A DNA stretch of 64,000 nt, taken from Dyella halodurans (lineage in GTDB: Bacteria > Pseudomonadota > Gammaproteobacteria > Xanthomonadales > Rhodanobacteraceae). Of the stretch, positions 7,100 through 16,262 are shown one piece after another. The stretch lies in contig NZ_JAPDPF010000005.1 of assembly GCF_026283925.1 (NCBI RefSeq), forward strand, positions 124,001 through 188,000, in the 5' to 3' direction. The notes beneath the pieces were generated by a model, which saw only the letters and a list, made by a program, of their open reading frames with translations, made no database searches and was not told where the DNA came from. How positions within the stretch are numbered: position 1 is the first letter of the stretch; each line of letters opens with the position of its first letter. Made by a program: the position numbers and the translations under genes.

Positions 7100-8725
7100 C
7101 TATTGGCCCTGGGTGAATAGCGTACGCAGGGCCATGTCACTGCCTGCGCCCGGCAACCCAAGCAAACCGTCGAGCAGCGCGATCTGCTGCTGGCAGGTGA
7201 CGGCGTAGATATCGCCAGCGGGCTGGCTGGATACCGATTGCCCAACGCTTCTGCGCACCTGCGCGAGCTCGCGGGCGCCGAGCATCCAGTCGATCGTCAT
7301 AGTGCGCGAGGGGTCGTTGCCGGTCAGCAAGTCGACGTAACTCTCGCTATTGGCGCGATAGATCGCGTCATTCTCATCCCTGGCATCGAATGGCAAGCCA
7401 GAGAGATAGCGGCCGCACGCGTTGGCGGAAAGACGCTTGCGCATGTGCAAAAGCATGTCGCGCCGGGCGACGGCAAAGTCGCGCACGTGGTCCGACGTGC
7501 TGGTGCGCATGGCGGCATTGCGCGCTGCATGCAGCGTGTGCCACAGCGCCGTGTTGTAATCGGTCAGCCGTTGCTGGCGGCCTGGCTCCTGCTGGATGCG
7601 CAGGTTGCGTTGAATCCAGGCATCGTAGATCTGCGGCATCTGGGTGCGGATCAGGGTCAGCGCATCGCCCATGCGCTTGGTGCTCGCGTTGCGGTCATAC
7701 GCATAGAGGAACTGCTCGGTGCGCCACTGGTCGGCAGACACGACGCGGCCGTCGACGCGCAGGCCGGTAATGATGTGATTGGCGAACAGCGCATCGGCAT
7801 TGGGCGCGTAGACGTCATTGCCTTGCTTGGCGAACGCCAGGCGGATGAAGTCCGCTGAAGCGCCTCGACTGACCAGCAGTGACTTGAACGCATCCTGCTT
7901 GCTCTCGGTGTAGTCGGCCGAAAGGCGCGTGTCGATCATCGAATGCATCTGATGGAAGCCGAGCGTTGCGTTGACCGACACCAGGCGTTGCGCGCCGCCA
8001 ATGTAGGCCAAGGTGCAGGCGCTGGCGCAGAAGTGATCCACCTCAACCGAGATATCCGGATGCGCCACCAGGAAGTCACGCAACTGCATGCCGTTGTCGA
8101 CGTCGCCACCCAGGCTGTCGAGTACCAGGCGATGAATGCCCGGGTGGGCAGTGAATGCCTCGGCGATACCCTTGGCGTAGTCGACGCCGATCGTGCCCTG
8201 GGCCAGGATCGCATCGCCGGAAGGATCAAGCCCGATCTTGAAATGACTCAGGCGGCGTTGCTCTGCCGCGCCTTGTGCAAGGCCTTGCAGGCTATGCCAT
8301 TGCGTTGGTAGTCGGCCCAGCGCAGCGAGAATGGCCAGCACCATCAGGATGTTCACCACCACGGCCCAGCGACTGCCACTCAGAGCCGCCGAACGCAGGA
8401 TGCCGACCACCTGCCATACGGACACGATCAGTCGCGCCACGCCGTAGCTGGCCGCAATCACCAGTACGCTGGTGAGCGAAGGATGGCTGTCCTTCATCCA
8501 GGCCAGCAGCGCCGACTCCAGGATGACCATGGCCAGGCCAAGCAGCACCCCGTTGAACCAATACGACTCTGCCAACGACAGCTCACCCTTCCAGTGCGCA
8601 GCGATATAGCCGGAGCGAGGCGCTGGTGCCCGAGGAGGCACCGGAGGCGGCGAGGCATCGGGAGGCGTGCCGTCCCAGGTGGGCGGCGTGCGGTTCGATG
8701 GATGGCGCATTTCCGGATAGGTCAT
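7100..8725 (-). CDS. Membrane-anchored ClpP-fold (COG3904-like) protein
   Basis: A 541-aa protein. The start at 8725 (MTYPEMRHPS) has GGAG 9 nt upstream. Residues 1-40 are Pro-rich. Two or three transmembrane segments follow (about 55-77, 84-110, 119-138), then a soluble domain with ClpP/crotonase features: DSLGGDVDNG at 203-212, the CASAC nucleophile box with Ser235, and GFHQMHS with His258. This matches the periplasmic COG3904 group of ClpP-like proteins. A long C-terminal helical extension of about 250 residues has no assigned domain. Protease activity is inferred only from the Ser/His motifs. Confidence 0.75.
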   Translation of the reverse strand: MTYPEMRHPSNRTPPTWDGTPPDASPPPVPPRAPAPRSGYIAAHWKGELSLAESYWFNGVLLGLAMVILESALLAWMKDSHPSLTSVLVIAASYGVARLIVSVWQVVGILRSAALSGSRWAVVVNILMVLAILAALGRLPTQWHSLQGLAQGAAEQRRLSHFKIGLDPSGDAILAQGTIGVDYAKGIAEAFTAHPGIHRLVLDSLGGDVDNGMQLRDFLVAHPDISVEVDHFCASACTLAYIGGAQRLVSVNATLGFHQMHSMIDTRLSADYTESKQDAFKSLLVSRGASADFIRLAFAKQGNDVYAPNADALFANHIITGLRVDGRVVSADQWRTEQFLYAYDRNASTKRMGDALTLIRTQMPQIYDAWIQRNLRIQQEPGRQQRLTDYNTALWHTLHAARNAAMRTSTSDHVRDFAVARRDMLLHMRKRLSANACGRYLSGLPFDARDENDAIYRANSESYVDLLTGNDPSRTMTIDWMLGARELAQVRRSVGQSVSSQPAGDIYAVTCQQQIALLDGLLGLPGAGSDMALRTLFTQGQ

Positions 8726-8941
8726 CAGCCGCGCTCCAGGAATCGCCATGCGACACCGGGCGTCTTCGCCGGCTACGGTGGCCGGTGAGCACGACCGACG
8801 ACGATGGAGGTTCCGCTTGGATATCGTCCGTTGATACACGTCCGCCCGGACGCGGCCGCCGCTCCCCCTTGGCGCGGTGACAGGATGATCTTAGGGCCTG
8901 TGCAAAGGCTCCGGAAGATGCGTCATGCGAACTGCGCAACA

Positions 8942-8967
8942 GCCTCAGGGCGGGCCCGCCCTGAGGC
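8942..8967. terminator. Perfect 26-bp palindromic hairpin after the M28 gene
   Basis: GCCTCAGGGCGGG and CCCGCCCTGAGGC are exact inverted repeats of 13 bp each with no spacer, 17 bp past the stop of the M28 peptidase. Very stable in RNA; likely its terminator although the T-run is poor. Confidence 0.6.
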
Positions 8968-8983
8968 CACGAACCAGCCTGCC

Positions 8984-10381
8984 TTACTGTGCGCCAGCCT
9001 TGGCGGGTGCGCCGGCGGCCGGCGAGCGCTCAAAGCTTCCTGCATCGCCCGGAAACACCACCGGACTCTGATAGCCATCCGCTGACACCGCCGATACGCC
9101 AAAGAACCAGTCGTCGATCACCACGTCCTTGATGACCGCGGAGTCGACATTGCCCACGGCCTGGCTGTACTGCCACTGCGGTGCGGTGGTGTCGCGCCAA
9201 TGCACCACGTAACCAGCGGCGCCCGGCACCTTCTTCCAGTGCACGGTGGTATCGGTGGCGAGTGCGCCCTCGATGCTCACGCCGGTCGGCGGAGCCGGTG
9301 CGCGGCTGAGTGCGGCCATGGTGACGGTGTTGAGCGCGGTGACGCGCGCCAGATAGCGAAAGTCGACGCCGTCGACGGTGTCGCCGTAATGGATACTCTT
9401 CTCGGTGCGCAGATCCTGGTGCTGGCGCGTGTAGTCCTCATGACCTTCGGTCACGCGCACCGCCGGATAGCCGGCTTCGAGGAAGGGTACCTGGTCACCA
9501 CCGCGGCTGTAGCGGTCGGTGCGATAGACCATGTGCACGCGCAGGTCAGGCAGGTAGTCCGAGGCGATCTGCTGCATATAGCGCGCGATGTTGCGCGAGG
9601 GCGAATCGACTTCGCCGCCATGATACGCGCGGTACTTGGCCTGCTCGGGCGTCTCGTTGCTCTTGGTGCCTTCGGAGAACACGCGCACGGTGGTGTTGTC
9701 GAGCACGCCGTTCTGGCCGTGGCTGTTGCCGACGATGTCGTTGTTGAGATCCGCCTGCACCTGCCAGCCCTGGGCCGTGGCGTAGTCGGCCAAGACCTTG
9801 CCGCCGTACAGCCCTTGCTCCTCGCCGGAGAGCGCGGCGAAGACCAGGGTGGCGTCGTTGTCCTGCTTTGACAGCAGGCGCGCGGCTTCCATCAGGGCCG
9901 CCACGCCGGAGGCATCGTCATTGGCGCCGGGCGCGTCGCTGGTGCTGTTCATCACATCGGTGACGCGCGAGTCGAGATGGCCGGTCATCACGATCACGCG
10001 CTTCGGATCACCCTTGCCGCGCTTGATCGCCACCACGTCCATCACTTCCGTCGGCTGCGGAACGCGCTTGCCGGTGAACACCTGCGATGGCGTCACCACC
10101 TCGATGCAACCGCCGCATTCGCGCGAGATTTCCTCGAAGCGCGACTTCACCCAGCGACGTGCGGCACCGATGCCACGCTTGTCGGACTTGGTGTCGGAGA
10201 GCGTGTGCCGGGTGCCAAAGCTCACCAGCTTCTCGATGGTGGCGTGCAGCTCCGCCTCGCTTGGCGCCGTGGCCAGGGCCTGCAGCGACGGCTGCTCGCG
10301 CGGCACGACGGGCAGGTCGGCCGCCTGGGAGGCGAAGGTGGCGGTGATCAGCGCAGCAAGGCAGAGGGTTCGGCGGGACAC
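8984..10381 (-). CDS. M28 family zinc aminopeptidase with C-terminal FnIII-like domain, exported
   Basis: A 465-aa protein with a signal peptide (to about residue 20, ATFASQA). The M28 di-zinc ligands are visible: His135 in MTGHLDS, Asp156 in GANDDASG, the Glu187-Glu188 pair in SGEEQG, and later NNDIVGN and a C-terminal His in IHYGDT. Residues about 355-450 look like a fibronectin type III domain (VHWKKVPGAAGYVVHWRD), often used for substrate or surface binding. Predicted to release N-terminal amino acids outside the cytoplasm. Monocistronic, with a strong hairpin after it. Confidence 0.92.
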   Translation of the reverse strand: MSRRTLCLAALITATFASQAADLPVVPREQPSLQALATAPSEAELHATIEKLVSFGTRHTLSDTKSDKRGIGAARRWVKSRFEEISRECGGCIEVVTPSQVFTGKRVPQPTEVMDVVAIKRGKGDPKRVIVMTGHLDSRVTDVMNSTSDAPGANDDASGVAALMEAARLLSKQDNDATLVFAALSGEEQGLYGGKVLADYATAQGWQVQADLNNDIVGNSHGQNGVLDNTTVRVFSEGTKSNETPEQAKYRAYHGGEVDSPSRNIARYMQQIASDYLPDLRVHMVYRTDRYSRGGDQVPFLEAGYPAVRVTEGHEDYTRQHQDLRTEKSIHYGDTVDGVDFRYLARVTALNTVTMAALSRAPAPPTGVSIEGALATDTTVHWKKVPGAAGYVVHWRDTTAPQWQYSQAVGNVDSAVIKDVVIDDWFFGVSAVSADGYQSPVVFPGDAGSFERSPAAGAPAKAGAQ

Positions 10382-10463
10382 GGGTTTGATCCAGGCGGTG
10401 GTGAAGCAAGCACCTTACTACGCCGTCTGGACGTCCGGGATGGGCCGATGGTTGGGGCCGCCT

Positions 10464-11840
10464 TCAGTGCAACGAACGCACCCGGAAATTGCGTCCTTTG
10501 ATCTTGCCCGCGCGCAAGCGTTCCAGCGCCTTGTTCGCAAGATCGCGACGGATGGCCACATACGCGCGCGTAGCGAACACGTCGATCTTGCCAATGTCCT
10601 TGGCATCGAGCCCGGCATCGCCGGTGAGTGCGCCGAGAATGTCGCCGGGGCGTAGCTTGTCCTGCCGCCCTGCATCAATCACCACGGTCTTCATGGGCGC
10701 CAGGTTGAGCTGCTTGCCCTTCGGTGCCGCGAGCTTGAGTGGCGACCAGGGCAGCGCTTGGCCAAGCTGTTCCTCGATATTGATGGCCTTGGGGCGCTCG
10801 CGCGGCGTGACCAGGGTGATGGCGTGTCCGGCTTCACCGGCACGACCGGTGCGGCCGATGCGATGGGTGTGTGTATCCGGATCGTGCGCAATGTCGTAGC
10901 TCACCACCAGCGGCAGGGCGGTGATGTCCAGGCCACGCGCGGCCACGTCGGTGGCGACCAGGATGGAGCAGCTGCGATTGGCGAACTGCACCAGCACTTC
11001 ATCGCGGTCGCGTTGTTCCATGTCGCCATGCAGGGCGAGTGCGGAGAAGCCGCGACGGTCCAGTTCCAGTGCGACGGCATCGACGTCCTTGCGCATATTG
11101 CAGAACACCAGCGCGTGCTGGGCATGCTCCTTGCCCAGCAGCTGCGCGAGCGCGTCGATCTTGTGTGCCGGCTCCACTTCGTGGAAGCGCTGCTCGATGG
11201 TGGTCTCTTCGTGCGGTGTCTCCACCGTCACTTCCACTGGGTCGCGCTGCAGGCGCTTGCTGACCTGGCGGATCTCTTCCGCATAGGTGGCCGAGAACAG
11301 CAGGGTCTGGTGATGCTTGGCAATGCGACCGACGATATCGTCGATGGCTTCGGAGAAGCCCATGTCCAGCATGCGGTCCGCTTCGTCCAGCACCAGCACC
11401 TTGATGCCGCCACCATGCAGGCTGCCGCGCTTGAGATGCTCCTGCACGCGGCCCGGCGTGCCGACCACGATATGCGGATCATGCGTCAGCGAAGCCAGCT
11501 GCGGCCCCAGCGGCATGCCGCCGCACAGGGTCAGCAGCTTCACGTTCGGGATATTCGCGGCCAGCTTGCGGATGGCCTTGCTGACCTGATCAGCCAGCTC
11601 GCGCGTCGGGCACAGCACCAGCACCTGCAGCCGGATGGTGTCCACGTCGAGGCTTTGCAGCAGGCTCAGGCCGAAGGCCGCGGTCTTGCCGCTGCCTGTA
11701 CGCGCCTGCGCGATCACGTCGCGCCCTTCCAACATCGGTGGCAGGCTTTGCGCCTGCACGGGGGTCATCTCGGCGAAACCGAGGGTGTCCACGCTGGCGA
11801 GCAGGGCGGGCTTGAGGGGGAGCGTGCGGAAATCAGTCAT
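10464..11840 (-). CDS. dbpA: ATP-dependent RNA helicase DbpA
   Basis: A 458-aa DEAD-box helicase, the normal length for DbpA. Walker A ARTGSGKT is at 46-53, PTREL near 78-82, DEAD at 152-155, SAT at 183-185 and HRIGRTGR in the second RecA domain. The C-terminal RNA-binding domain (LRPGDILGALTGDAG and the following region) is the module that directs DbpA to hairpin 92 of 23S rRNA for large-subunit assembly. No partner gene lies adjacent. Confidence 0.95.
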   Translation of the reverse strand: MTDFRTLPLKPALLASVDTLGFAEMTPVQAQSLPPMLEGRDVIAQARTGSGKTAAFGLSLLQSLDVDTIRLQVLVLCPTRELADQVSKAIRKLAANIPNVKLLTLCGGMPLGPQLASLTHDPHIVVGTPGRVQEHLKRGSLHGGGIKVLVLDEADRMLDMGFSEAIDDIVGRIAKHHQTLLFSATYAEEIRQVSKRLQRDPVEVTVETPHEETTIEQRFHEVEPAHKIDALAQLLGKEHAQHALVFCNMRKDVDAVALELDRRGFSALALHGDMEQRDRDEVLVQFANRSCSILVATDVAARGLDITALPLVVSYDIAHDPDTHTHRIGRTGRAGEAGHAITLVTPRERPKAINIEEQLGQALPWSPLKLAAPKGKQLNLAPMKTVVIDAGRQDKLRPGDILGALTGDAGLDAKDIGKIDVFATRAYVAIRRDLANKALERLRAGKIKGRNFRVRSLH

Positions 11841-11904
11841 GCGTCATTGTCGCATGCCGCTTGTGAGTGGAAGGGGCGAGGGATCAACCCACGCCCCCAA
11901 AGTC

Positions 11905-13332
11905 TCAGCTCTGCATGTCTTCCAGCTCGATACCCTTGGTCTCGCGCACGGCAACCACCACGAACACCAGCGATATCAGGGCAAACAGCGCATACAGGCC
12001 ATAAGCGAAGCTCAGCCCGATTTCCGCCAGCTTGGGGAAGCTGCTGGTGATGGCGAAATTGGCCAGCCACTGCGCCGAAGCGGCCACGGCCAGCGCGATG
12101 GCGCGAATGCGGTTGGGAAACATCTCGCCCAGCAGGACCCATACCATGGGCCCCCAGCTCAGGCCGAAGAACACCACATAGGCGTTGGCGGCGACCAGGG
12201 CGACCATATTCCACGGCGCAGGCAGGCTCAGGCTGGCGCCGCTGCCGCTGGCTTGAGAGAAGCACCAGGCCATCAGGCCCAGCGTCACGGCCATACCGGC
12301 GGAGCCGATGACCAGCAGCGGCTTGCGGCCGATGCGATCGACCAGGGCGATCGCCACCAGGGTCACCAGCACGTTGACCACCGAAGTCACCACGGTGATC
12401 GAGAACGAATCGGCCTCGCTGAAGCCCACCGAGTGCCATAGCGTCGACGAGTAATAAAAAATGACGTTGATGCCCACGAACTGCTGGAACACCGACAGCA
12501 GGATGCCGATCCACACTACCGGCAGCAGGCCGAAGCTGGCGCCGCGCAGATCGCGCAACCGGGGGCGGTATTCCGCGTGCAGGCTCTGCTCGATGTCCTG
12601 CACCTTGTCGTCCAGCGCGCGCTCGTTGGTCATGCCGAGCACCTGGCGCAGCACCTGGCGTGCCTCAGTCAGTCGTCCCTTGGCCACCAGATGGCGCGGC
12701 GATTCGGGCACGCCCAGCACCAGCGAGCCATAGGTCAGCGCCGGGACCACGGCCACCAGGAACATCCAGCGCCATGCGGCGAGGCCAAACCACAGCGGCT
12801 GTGACGCGCCGCCCGCCGTGCCGGCCAGCCATGCGTCGCTCAGCAAGGCAGCGAAGATGCCCAGCACGATGGCCAGCTGTTGCAGCGAGCCGAGTCGGCC
12901 ACGCACCTGGGCGGGAGAGATTTCAGCGATATAGGTGGGTGCGATGACCGACGCCATGCCCACGCCAATGCCACCGACCACGCGCCACAGCACCAGGCTG
13001 CCCACGCCACCGACGAGGCCGGAACCCAGTGCGCTCATGGCCAGGAAAAGCGCCGCCACCTGCATGCTGCGAACGCGCCCGAAGCGATCAGCCAGCGGGC
13101 CGGCATACCAGGCACCGACCGCCGAACCGAGCAGCGCGCACGACACGGCGAAGCCGATTTCACCGGCACCCAGGCCAAAGTTGCCGCGCACGGCATCCAC
13201 GGCGCCGTTGATCACCGCCGTATCGAAACCGAACAGGAAACCGCCCAGGGCGGCTGCTGCCGCAATCAGGACCACCCGCACGGTGGCGTGCTGGCCCAGG
13301 TCATCCACTGCATTGCTCGTCGTGCTGCTCAT
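11905..13332 (-). CDS. MFS sugar porter (sugar:H+ symporter type)
   Basis: A 475-aa protein with 12 predicted membrane segments. Sugar porter signatures are present: GFDTAVINGA near residue 38, DRFGR(V/R) loops after TM2, PESPRHLVAKGR at the central loop, and DRIGRKPLL in the second half. GGGGAGAGGCG precedes the ATG. It imports a monosaccharide, probably with protons; the sugar cannot be named. No catabolic gene is adjacent. Confidence 0.92.
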   Translation of the reverse strand: MSSTTSNAVDDLGQHATVRVVLIAAAAALGGFLFGFDTAVINGAVDAVRGNFGLGAGEIGFAVSCALLGSAVGAWYAGPLADRFGRVRSMQVAALFLAMSALGSGLVGGVGSLVLWRVVGGIGVGMASVIAPTYIAEISPAQVRGRLGSLQQLAIVLGIFAALLSDAWLAGTAGGASQPLWFGLAAWRWMFLVAVVPALTYGSLVLGVPESPRHLVAKGRLTEARQVLRQVLGMTNERALDDKVQDIEQSLHAEYRPRLRDLRGASFGLLPVVWIGILLSVFQQFVGINVIFYYSSTLWHSVGFSEADSFSITVVTSVVNVLVTLVAIALVDRIGRKPLLVIGSAGMAVTLGLMAWCFSQASGSGASLSLPAPWNMVALVAANAYVVFFGLSWGPMVWVLLGEMFPNRIRAIALAVAASAQWLANFAITSSFPKLAEIGLSFAYGLYALFALISLVFVVVAVRETKGIELEDMQS

Positions 13333-13473
13333 CGCCTCTCCCCATTTAGTCCGGCGATTCTGCGCTGGACGCCTTGGCAGAACGGAGTGAATACGTATGC
13401 ACTCGAGACGCCATGATGTCTTGTTTTGCGCCTAGGGGGGCGAATGATGCAGGTGCGCAAACCGTTTCTGAAT

Positions 13474-13503
13474 CGTCATCCCAACGAATGCGGGGATCCA
13501 GCG
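13474..13503. repeat. Short REP-like element with ATCCC/GGGGAT arms
   Basis: CGTCATCCCAACGAATGCGG followed by GGATCCAGCG resembles the widespread GTCATCCC...GGGATCCAG intergenic repeat of proteobacteria. Only one copy was found here, so the assignment rests on general resemblance. Confidence 0.4.
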
Positions 13504-13560
13504 CCGTGCAGCCCGGTTTTCTTGTGCAATGCGGCACGCAAGCGCGGCGATGGGTGATCA

Positions 13561-13580
13561 CTCTCCAATAGAACGGAGAG
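13561..13580. terminator. Hairpin after rluF
   Basis: CTCTCC and GGAGAG pair across an 8-nt loop just past the rluF stop at 13589. Short stem and no T-run, so weak. Confidence 0.35.
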
Positions 13581-13588
13581 CAGACAGC

Positions 13589-14308
13589 TCACCACTGCGT
13601 GCGTCCGGGCAGCAGCCCTTTCAGCTCCGCCTCGGTGAGGTTGCGCCACTGACCGATCTTCAAATGGCCGAGCTTCACATTGATGATGCGCACGCGCCGC
13701 AGCTGGGTCACGCGATAGCCGAACTCGGCGGCCATCAGGCGAATCTGGCGGTTCAGGCCCTGGGTGAGGATGATGGCGAAGCCGAACTTGGCGATCCTGC
13801 GTACCTTGCAAGGCTTGGTCATCTGGCCATGGATGCGCACGCCGCGCGCCATGCCCTTGAGGAATTCGTCGGTGACCGGCTTGTTCACCGCCACCAGGTA
13901 TTCCTTCTCGTGGTTGTTTTCCGAGCGCAGGATCTCGTTGACGATGTCGCCGTTGCTGGTCAGCAGGATCAGGCCTTCCGAATCCTTGTCCAGGCGGCCA
14001 ATCGGGAAGACGCGCTCCTGATGGTCGACGAAATCGACGATGTTGTCCTTCACCGTCTGGTCCGTGGTGCAGGTGACGCCGACCGGCTTGTTCAGGGCGA
14101 TATAGACGCCGCGTTTGGCCGCCGCGCTGGGTGCGAGGATGCGTGCACGCACGATCTCGCCGTCCACCCGCACTTCGTCTCCCTCGAGCGCCTTGGCGCC
14201 GGTGCTGACCACCTCGCCATTGATGGTGACGCGACCGGCCAGCAACAGCTCGTCCGCCTCGCGGCGGGAGCAGATGCCGGCTTCGCTGATGTATTTGTTG
14301 ACGCGCAT
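13589..14308 (-). CDS. rluF: 23S rRNA pseudouridine(2604) synthase RluF
   Basis: A 239-aa protein with an N-terminal S4 RNA-binding domain (RVNKYISEAGICSRREADE, residues 2-20) and an RsuA/RluB/E/F-type catalytic domain. The catalytic Asp107 is in GRLDKDSEG. The segment after LNKPVGVTCTT and the basic GLNRQIRLMAAEFGYRV fit RluF better than RluB or RluE. It modifies a uridine of 23S rRNA (position 2604 in E. coli). An AAGAAG-like site precedes the ATG. Confidence 0.9.
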   Translation of the reverse strand: MRVNKYISEAGICSRREADELLLAGRVTINGEVVSTGAKALEGDEVRVDGEIVRARILAPSAAAKRGVYIALNKPVGVTCTTDQTVKDNIVDFVDHQERVFPIGRLDKDSEGLILLTSNGDIVNEILRSENNHEKEYLVAVNKPVTDEFLKGMARGVRIHGQMTKPCKVRRIAKFGFAIILTQGLNRQIRLMAAEFGYRVTQLRRVRIINVKLGHLKIGQWRNLTEAELKGLLPGRTQW

Positions 14309-14329
14309 CGATTCGCTTTTCTTCTTTTT

Positions 14330-14404
14330 TGTAGGAGCGCACCCTGTGCGCGATCACGGCGTCACCGCTCCGTTGGTTGATCGCGCACAGGGTGCGCTCC
14401 TACA
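14330..14404. repeat. REP-A element: 27-bp perfect inverted repeat
   Basis: The arms 14330-14356 and 14378-14404 are exact reverse complements over 27 bp with a 21-bp loop. Each arm begins with TGTAGGAGCGCACC and continues through CTGTGCGCGATCA. It lies between rluF and yadH. A second, longer copy is at 37121-37267. Confidence 0.9.
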
Positions 14405-14420
14405 CAGGTTTCGTGTTCGG

Positions 14421-15197
14421 TTACGAACGCAAGCCTACGCCACGCTTCAGCAACTGCAGCGCCACGATGGCCAGGCCGATGACGAAGGCCAGCATCACCG
14501 TGAACGCCACGCCGATCTGCACGTCGCTCACGCCCAGCACGCCGAAGCGGAACGCGTTGACCATGTACAGGATCGGGTTGACCATCGAGATGGTGCGCCA
14601 CGGTTCGCCCAGCATGCTCACCGAATAGAACACGCCGCCGAGATAGGTCAGCGGGGTGAGCACGAAGGTTGGCACCAGCGCGATGTCATCGAATTTCTTC
14701 GCATACACGGCATTCACGAAGCCGGCCAGCGAAAAGATCGTCGCGCCGAGAATCACCGAGGCCAGGGTGATCAGCGGATGCACCACGTGCAGATGGGTGA
14801 AGAACAGGGCAATGATCAGCACCAGGGCGCCGACGATCACGCCGCGCGTCACGGCACCGGTGACATAACCGAGCAGGATCACCCAGTTCGGCATCGGCGA
14901 CACCAGCATTTCCTCCACCGCGCGGCTGAACTTGGCGCCGAAGAACGAGCTGGAGATGTTGCCGTAGCTGTTGGTGATGATGCTCATCATCACCAGGCCC
15001 GGCACGATGTACTGCATGTAGGTGAAGCCGCCTTCGATGGTGCCGATGCGGCTGCCGATCAGCTTGCCGAAGATCACGAAGTACAAGGTCATCGTGATGG
15101 CGGGCGGAATCAGCGTCTGCGTCCAGATGCGCATGATGCGCACGATTTCGCGGCGGACGATGGTGTTGAGTGCAACCAGGTTGCCGGTACTGTTCAT
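14421..15197 (-). CDS. yadH: ABC-2 type transporter permease YadH-like
   Basis: A 258-aa inner-membrane protein with about six membrane segments of the ABC-2 permease type. Its start at 15197 overlaps the ATPase stop by 4 nt (ATGA), so the two are translationally coupled; an upstream extension of the frame is antisense-like and rejected. Sequence features such as AVEEMLVSPMPNW and LTYLGGVFYSV are characteristic of YadH. Substrate of the YadGH exporter is not known. Confidence 0.88.
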   Translation of the reverse strand: MNSTGNLVALNTIVRREIVRIMRIWTQTLIPPAITMTLYFVIFGKLIGSRIGTIEGGFTYMQYIVPGLVMMSIITNSYGNISSSFFGAKFSRAVEEMLVSPMPNWVILLGYVTGAVTRGVIVGALVLIIALFFTHLHVVHPLITLASVILGATIFSLAGFVNAVYAKKFDDIALVPTFVLTPLTYLGGVFYSVSMLGEPWRTISMVNPILYMVNAFRFGVLGVSDVQIGVAFTVMLAFVIGLAIVALQLLKRGVGLRS

Positions 15198-16168
15198 GCG
15201 ACCTTTTCCTCGTTGCCCTTGGCGGATCGGCCCTGCTCTGTTCGTCCATGTTCGACCAGGCGCACGAACAGTTCTTCCAGGCGGTTGGTCTTGTTGCGCA
15301 TCGAGGTCACCGTCATGCCCTGGGCGGACAGTGCCGCGAACAGCGAGTTGAGGTCGTGCGAGCGGGACATCTCCGCTTCCACCGTGTGCTCGTCGAGGCG
15401 GCGCAGGCTGATGCCCGGAATCACCGGCAGCTCGGTCGGCGCCTGGTTGATGTCCAGCACGAAAGTTTCGACGTCCAGCGTGGCCAGCAGACGCTTCATC
15501 GAGGTGTTTTCCACGATGGTGCCGTGGTCGATGATGGCGATGTTGCGGCACAGCTGCTCGGCCTCCTCCAGGTAGTGCGTGGTGAGGATGACGGTGGTGC
15601 CGGCGGCATTGATGCCGCTGACGAACTGCCACATCGAGCGGCGGATCTCGATGTCCACGCCCGCGGTGGGCTCGTCGAGAATCAGCAGCTTGGGCTCGTT
15701 CATCATCGCGCGGGCGATCATCAGGCGGCGCTTCATGCCACCGGAAAGCATGCGCGCCTGGTGCTGGGCCTTGTCCCACAGGCGCAGCTCCTTCAGGTAC
15801 TTCTCCGCGCGTTCGATCGCGATCTTGCGCGGAATGCCGTAGAAGCCGGCCTCGTTCACGCAGATGTCGAACGGCTTCTCGAACTGGTTGAAGTTGATTT
15901 CCTGTGGCACCAGGCCGATCAGCTGCATGGCCTTGCCGCGCTGCTTGTTGACCGACACGCCAAACACCTGGGCATCGCCACTGCTGGCGTTCACCAGCGA
16001 GGACAGGATGCCGATCAGGGTGGACTTGCCGGCGCCGTTGGGCCCCAGCAGGGCGAAGAAATCGCCGGGCTGGACGGTCAGACTGACGCCCTTGAGGGCT
16101 TCAACGCCGTTGCTGTAGGTCTTGCGCAGGTTTTCAACGACCAGCGCGGGAGGGGAAGTGGGGGACAT
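15194..16168 (-). CDS. yadG: ABC transporter ATP-binding protein YadG-like
   Basis: A 324-aa ATPase. Walker A GPNGAGKST is at 42-50, the signature LSGGMKRRLMIARAMM follows, and Walker B LLILDEPTAGVDIE. The wording of these motifs and the C-terminal SMRNKTNRLEELFV segment closely follow E. coli YadG as remembered. The start at 16168 (MSPTSPPALV) fits the family; the longer frame reaches into the divergent gene's 5' end. First gene of a yadG-yadH operon, divergent from the ferredoxin-NADP reductase. Confidence 0.9.
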   Translation of the reverse strand: MSPTSPPALVVENLRKTYSNGVEALKGVSLTVQPGDFFALLGPNGAGKSTLIGILSSLVNASSGDAQVFGVSVNKQRGKAMQLIGLVPQEINFNQFEKPFDICVNEAGFYGIPRKIAIERAEKYLKELRLWDKAQHQARMLSGGMKRRLMIARAMMNEPKLLILDEPTAGVDIEIRRSMWQFVSGINAAGTTVILTTHYLEEAEQLCRNIAIIDHGTIVENTSMKRLLATLDVETFVLDINQAPTELPVIPGISLRRLDEHTVEAEMSRSHDLNSLFAALSAQGMTVTSMRNKTNRLEELFVRLVEHGRTEQGRSAKGNEEKVA

Positions 16169-16195
16169 GGGCTGCACCGGAGGGGCCAGCCGCTT

Positions 16196-16201
16196 ATTAT
16201 A
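16196..16201 (-). promoter_or_regulatory. Candidate -10 element (TATAAT) for yadG
   Basis: On the minus strand a perfect TATAAT lies 28 bp upstream of the yadG start in the divergent spacer. A good -35 at 16-18 bp was not found, so this is tentative. Confidence 0.35.
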
Positions 16202-16262
16202 CGTGGCTTGCCCAAACCATCTGGCATGGTGCGGCGACCACATCGTTTCCCCGGGAAGTTCC

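Noticed and set aside
14115-15575. A 486-codon plus-strand open frame opposite yadH and yadG
   Set aside because: Shadow of the ABC transporter genes; low-complexity product without motifs.
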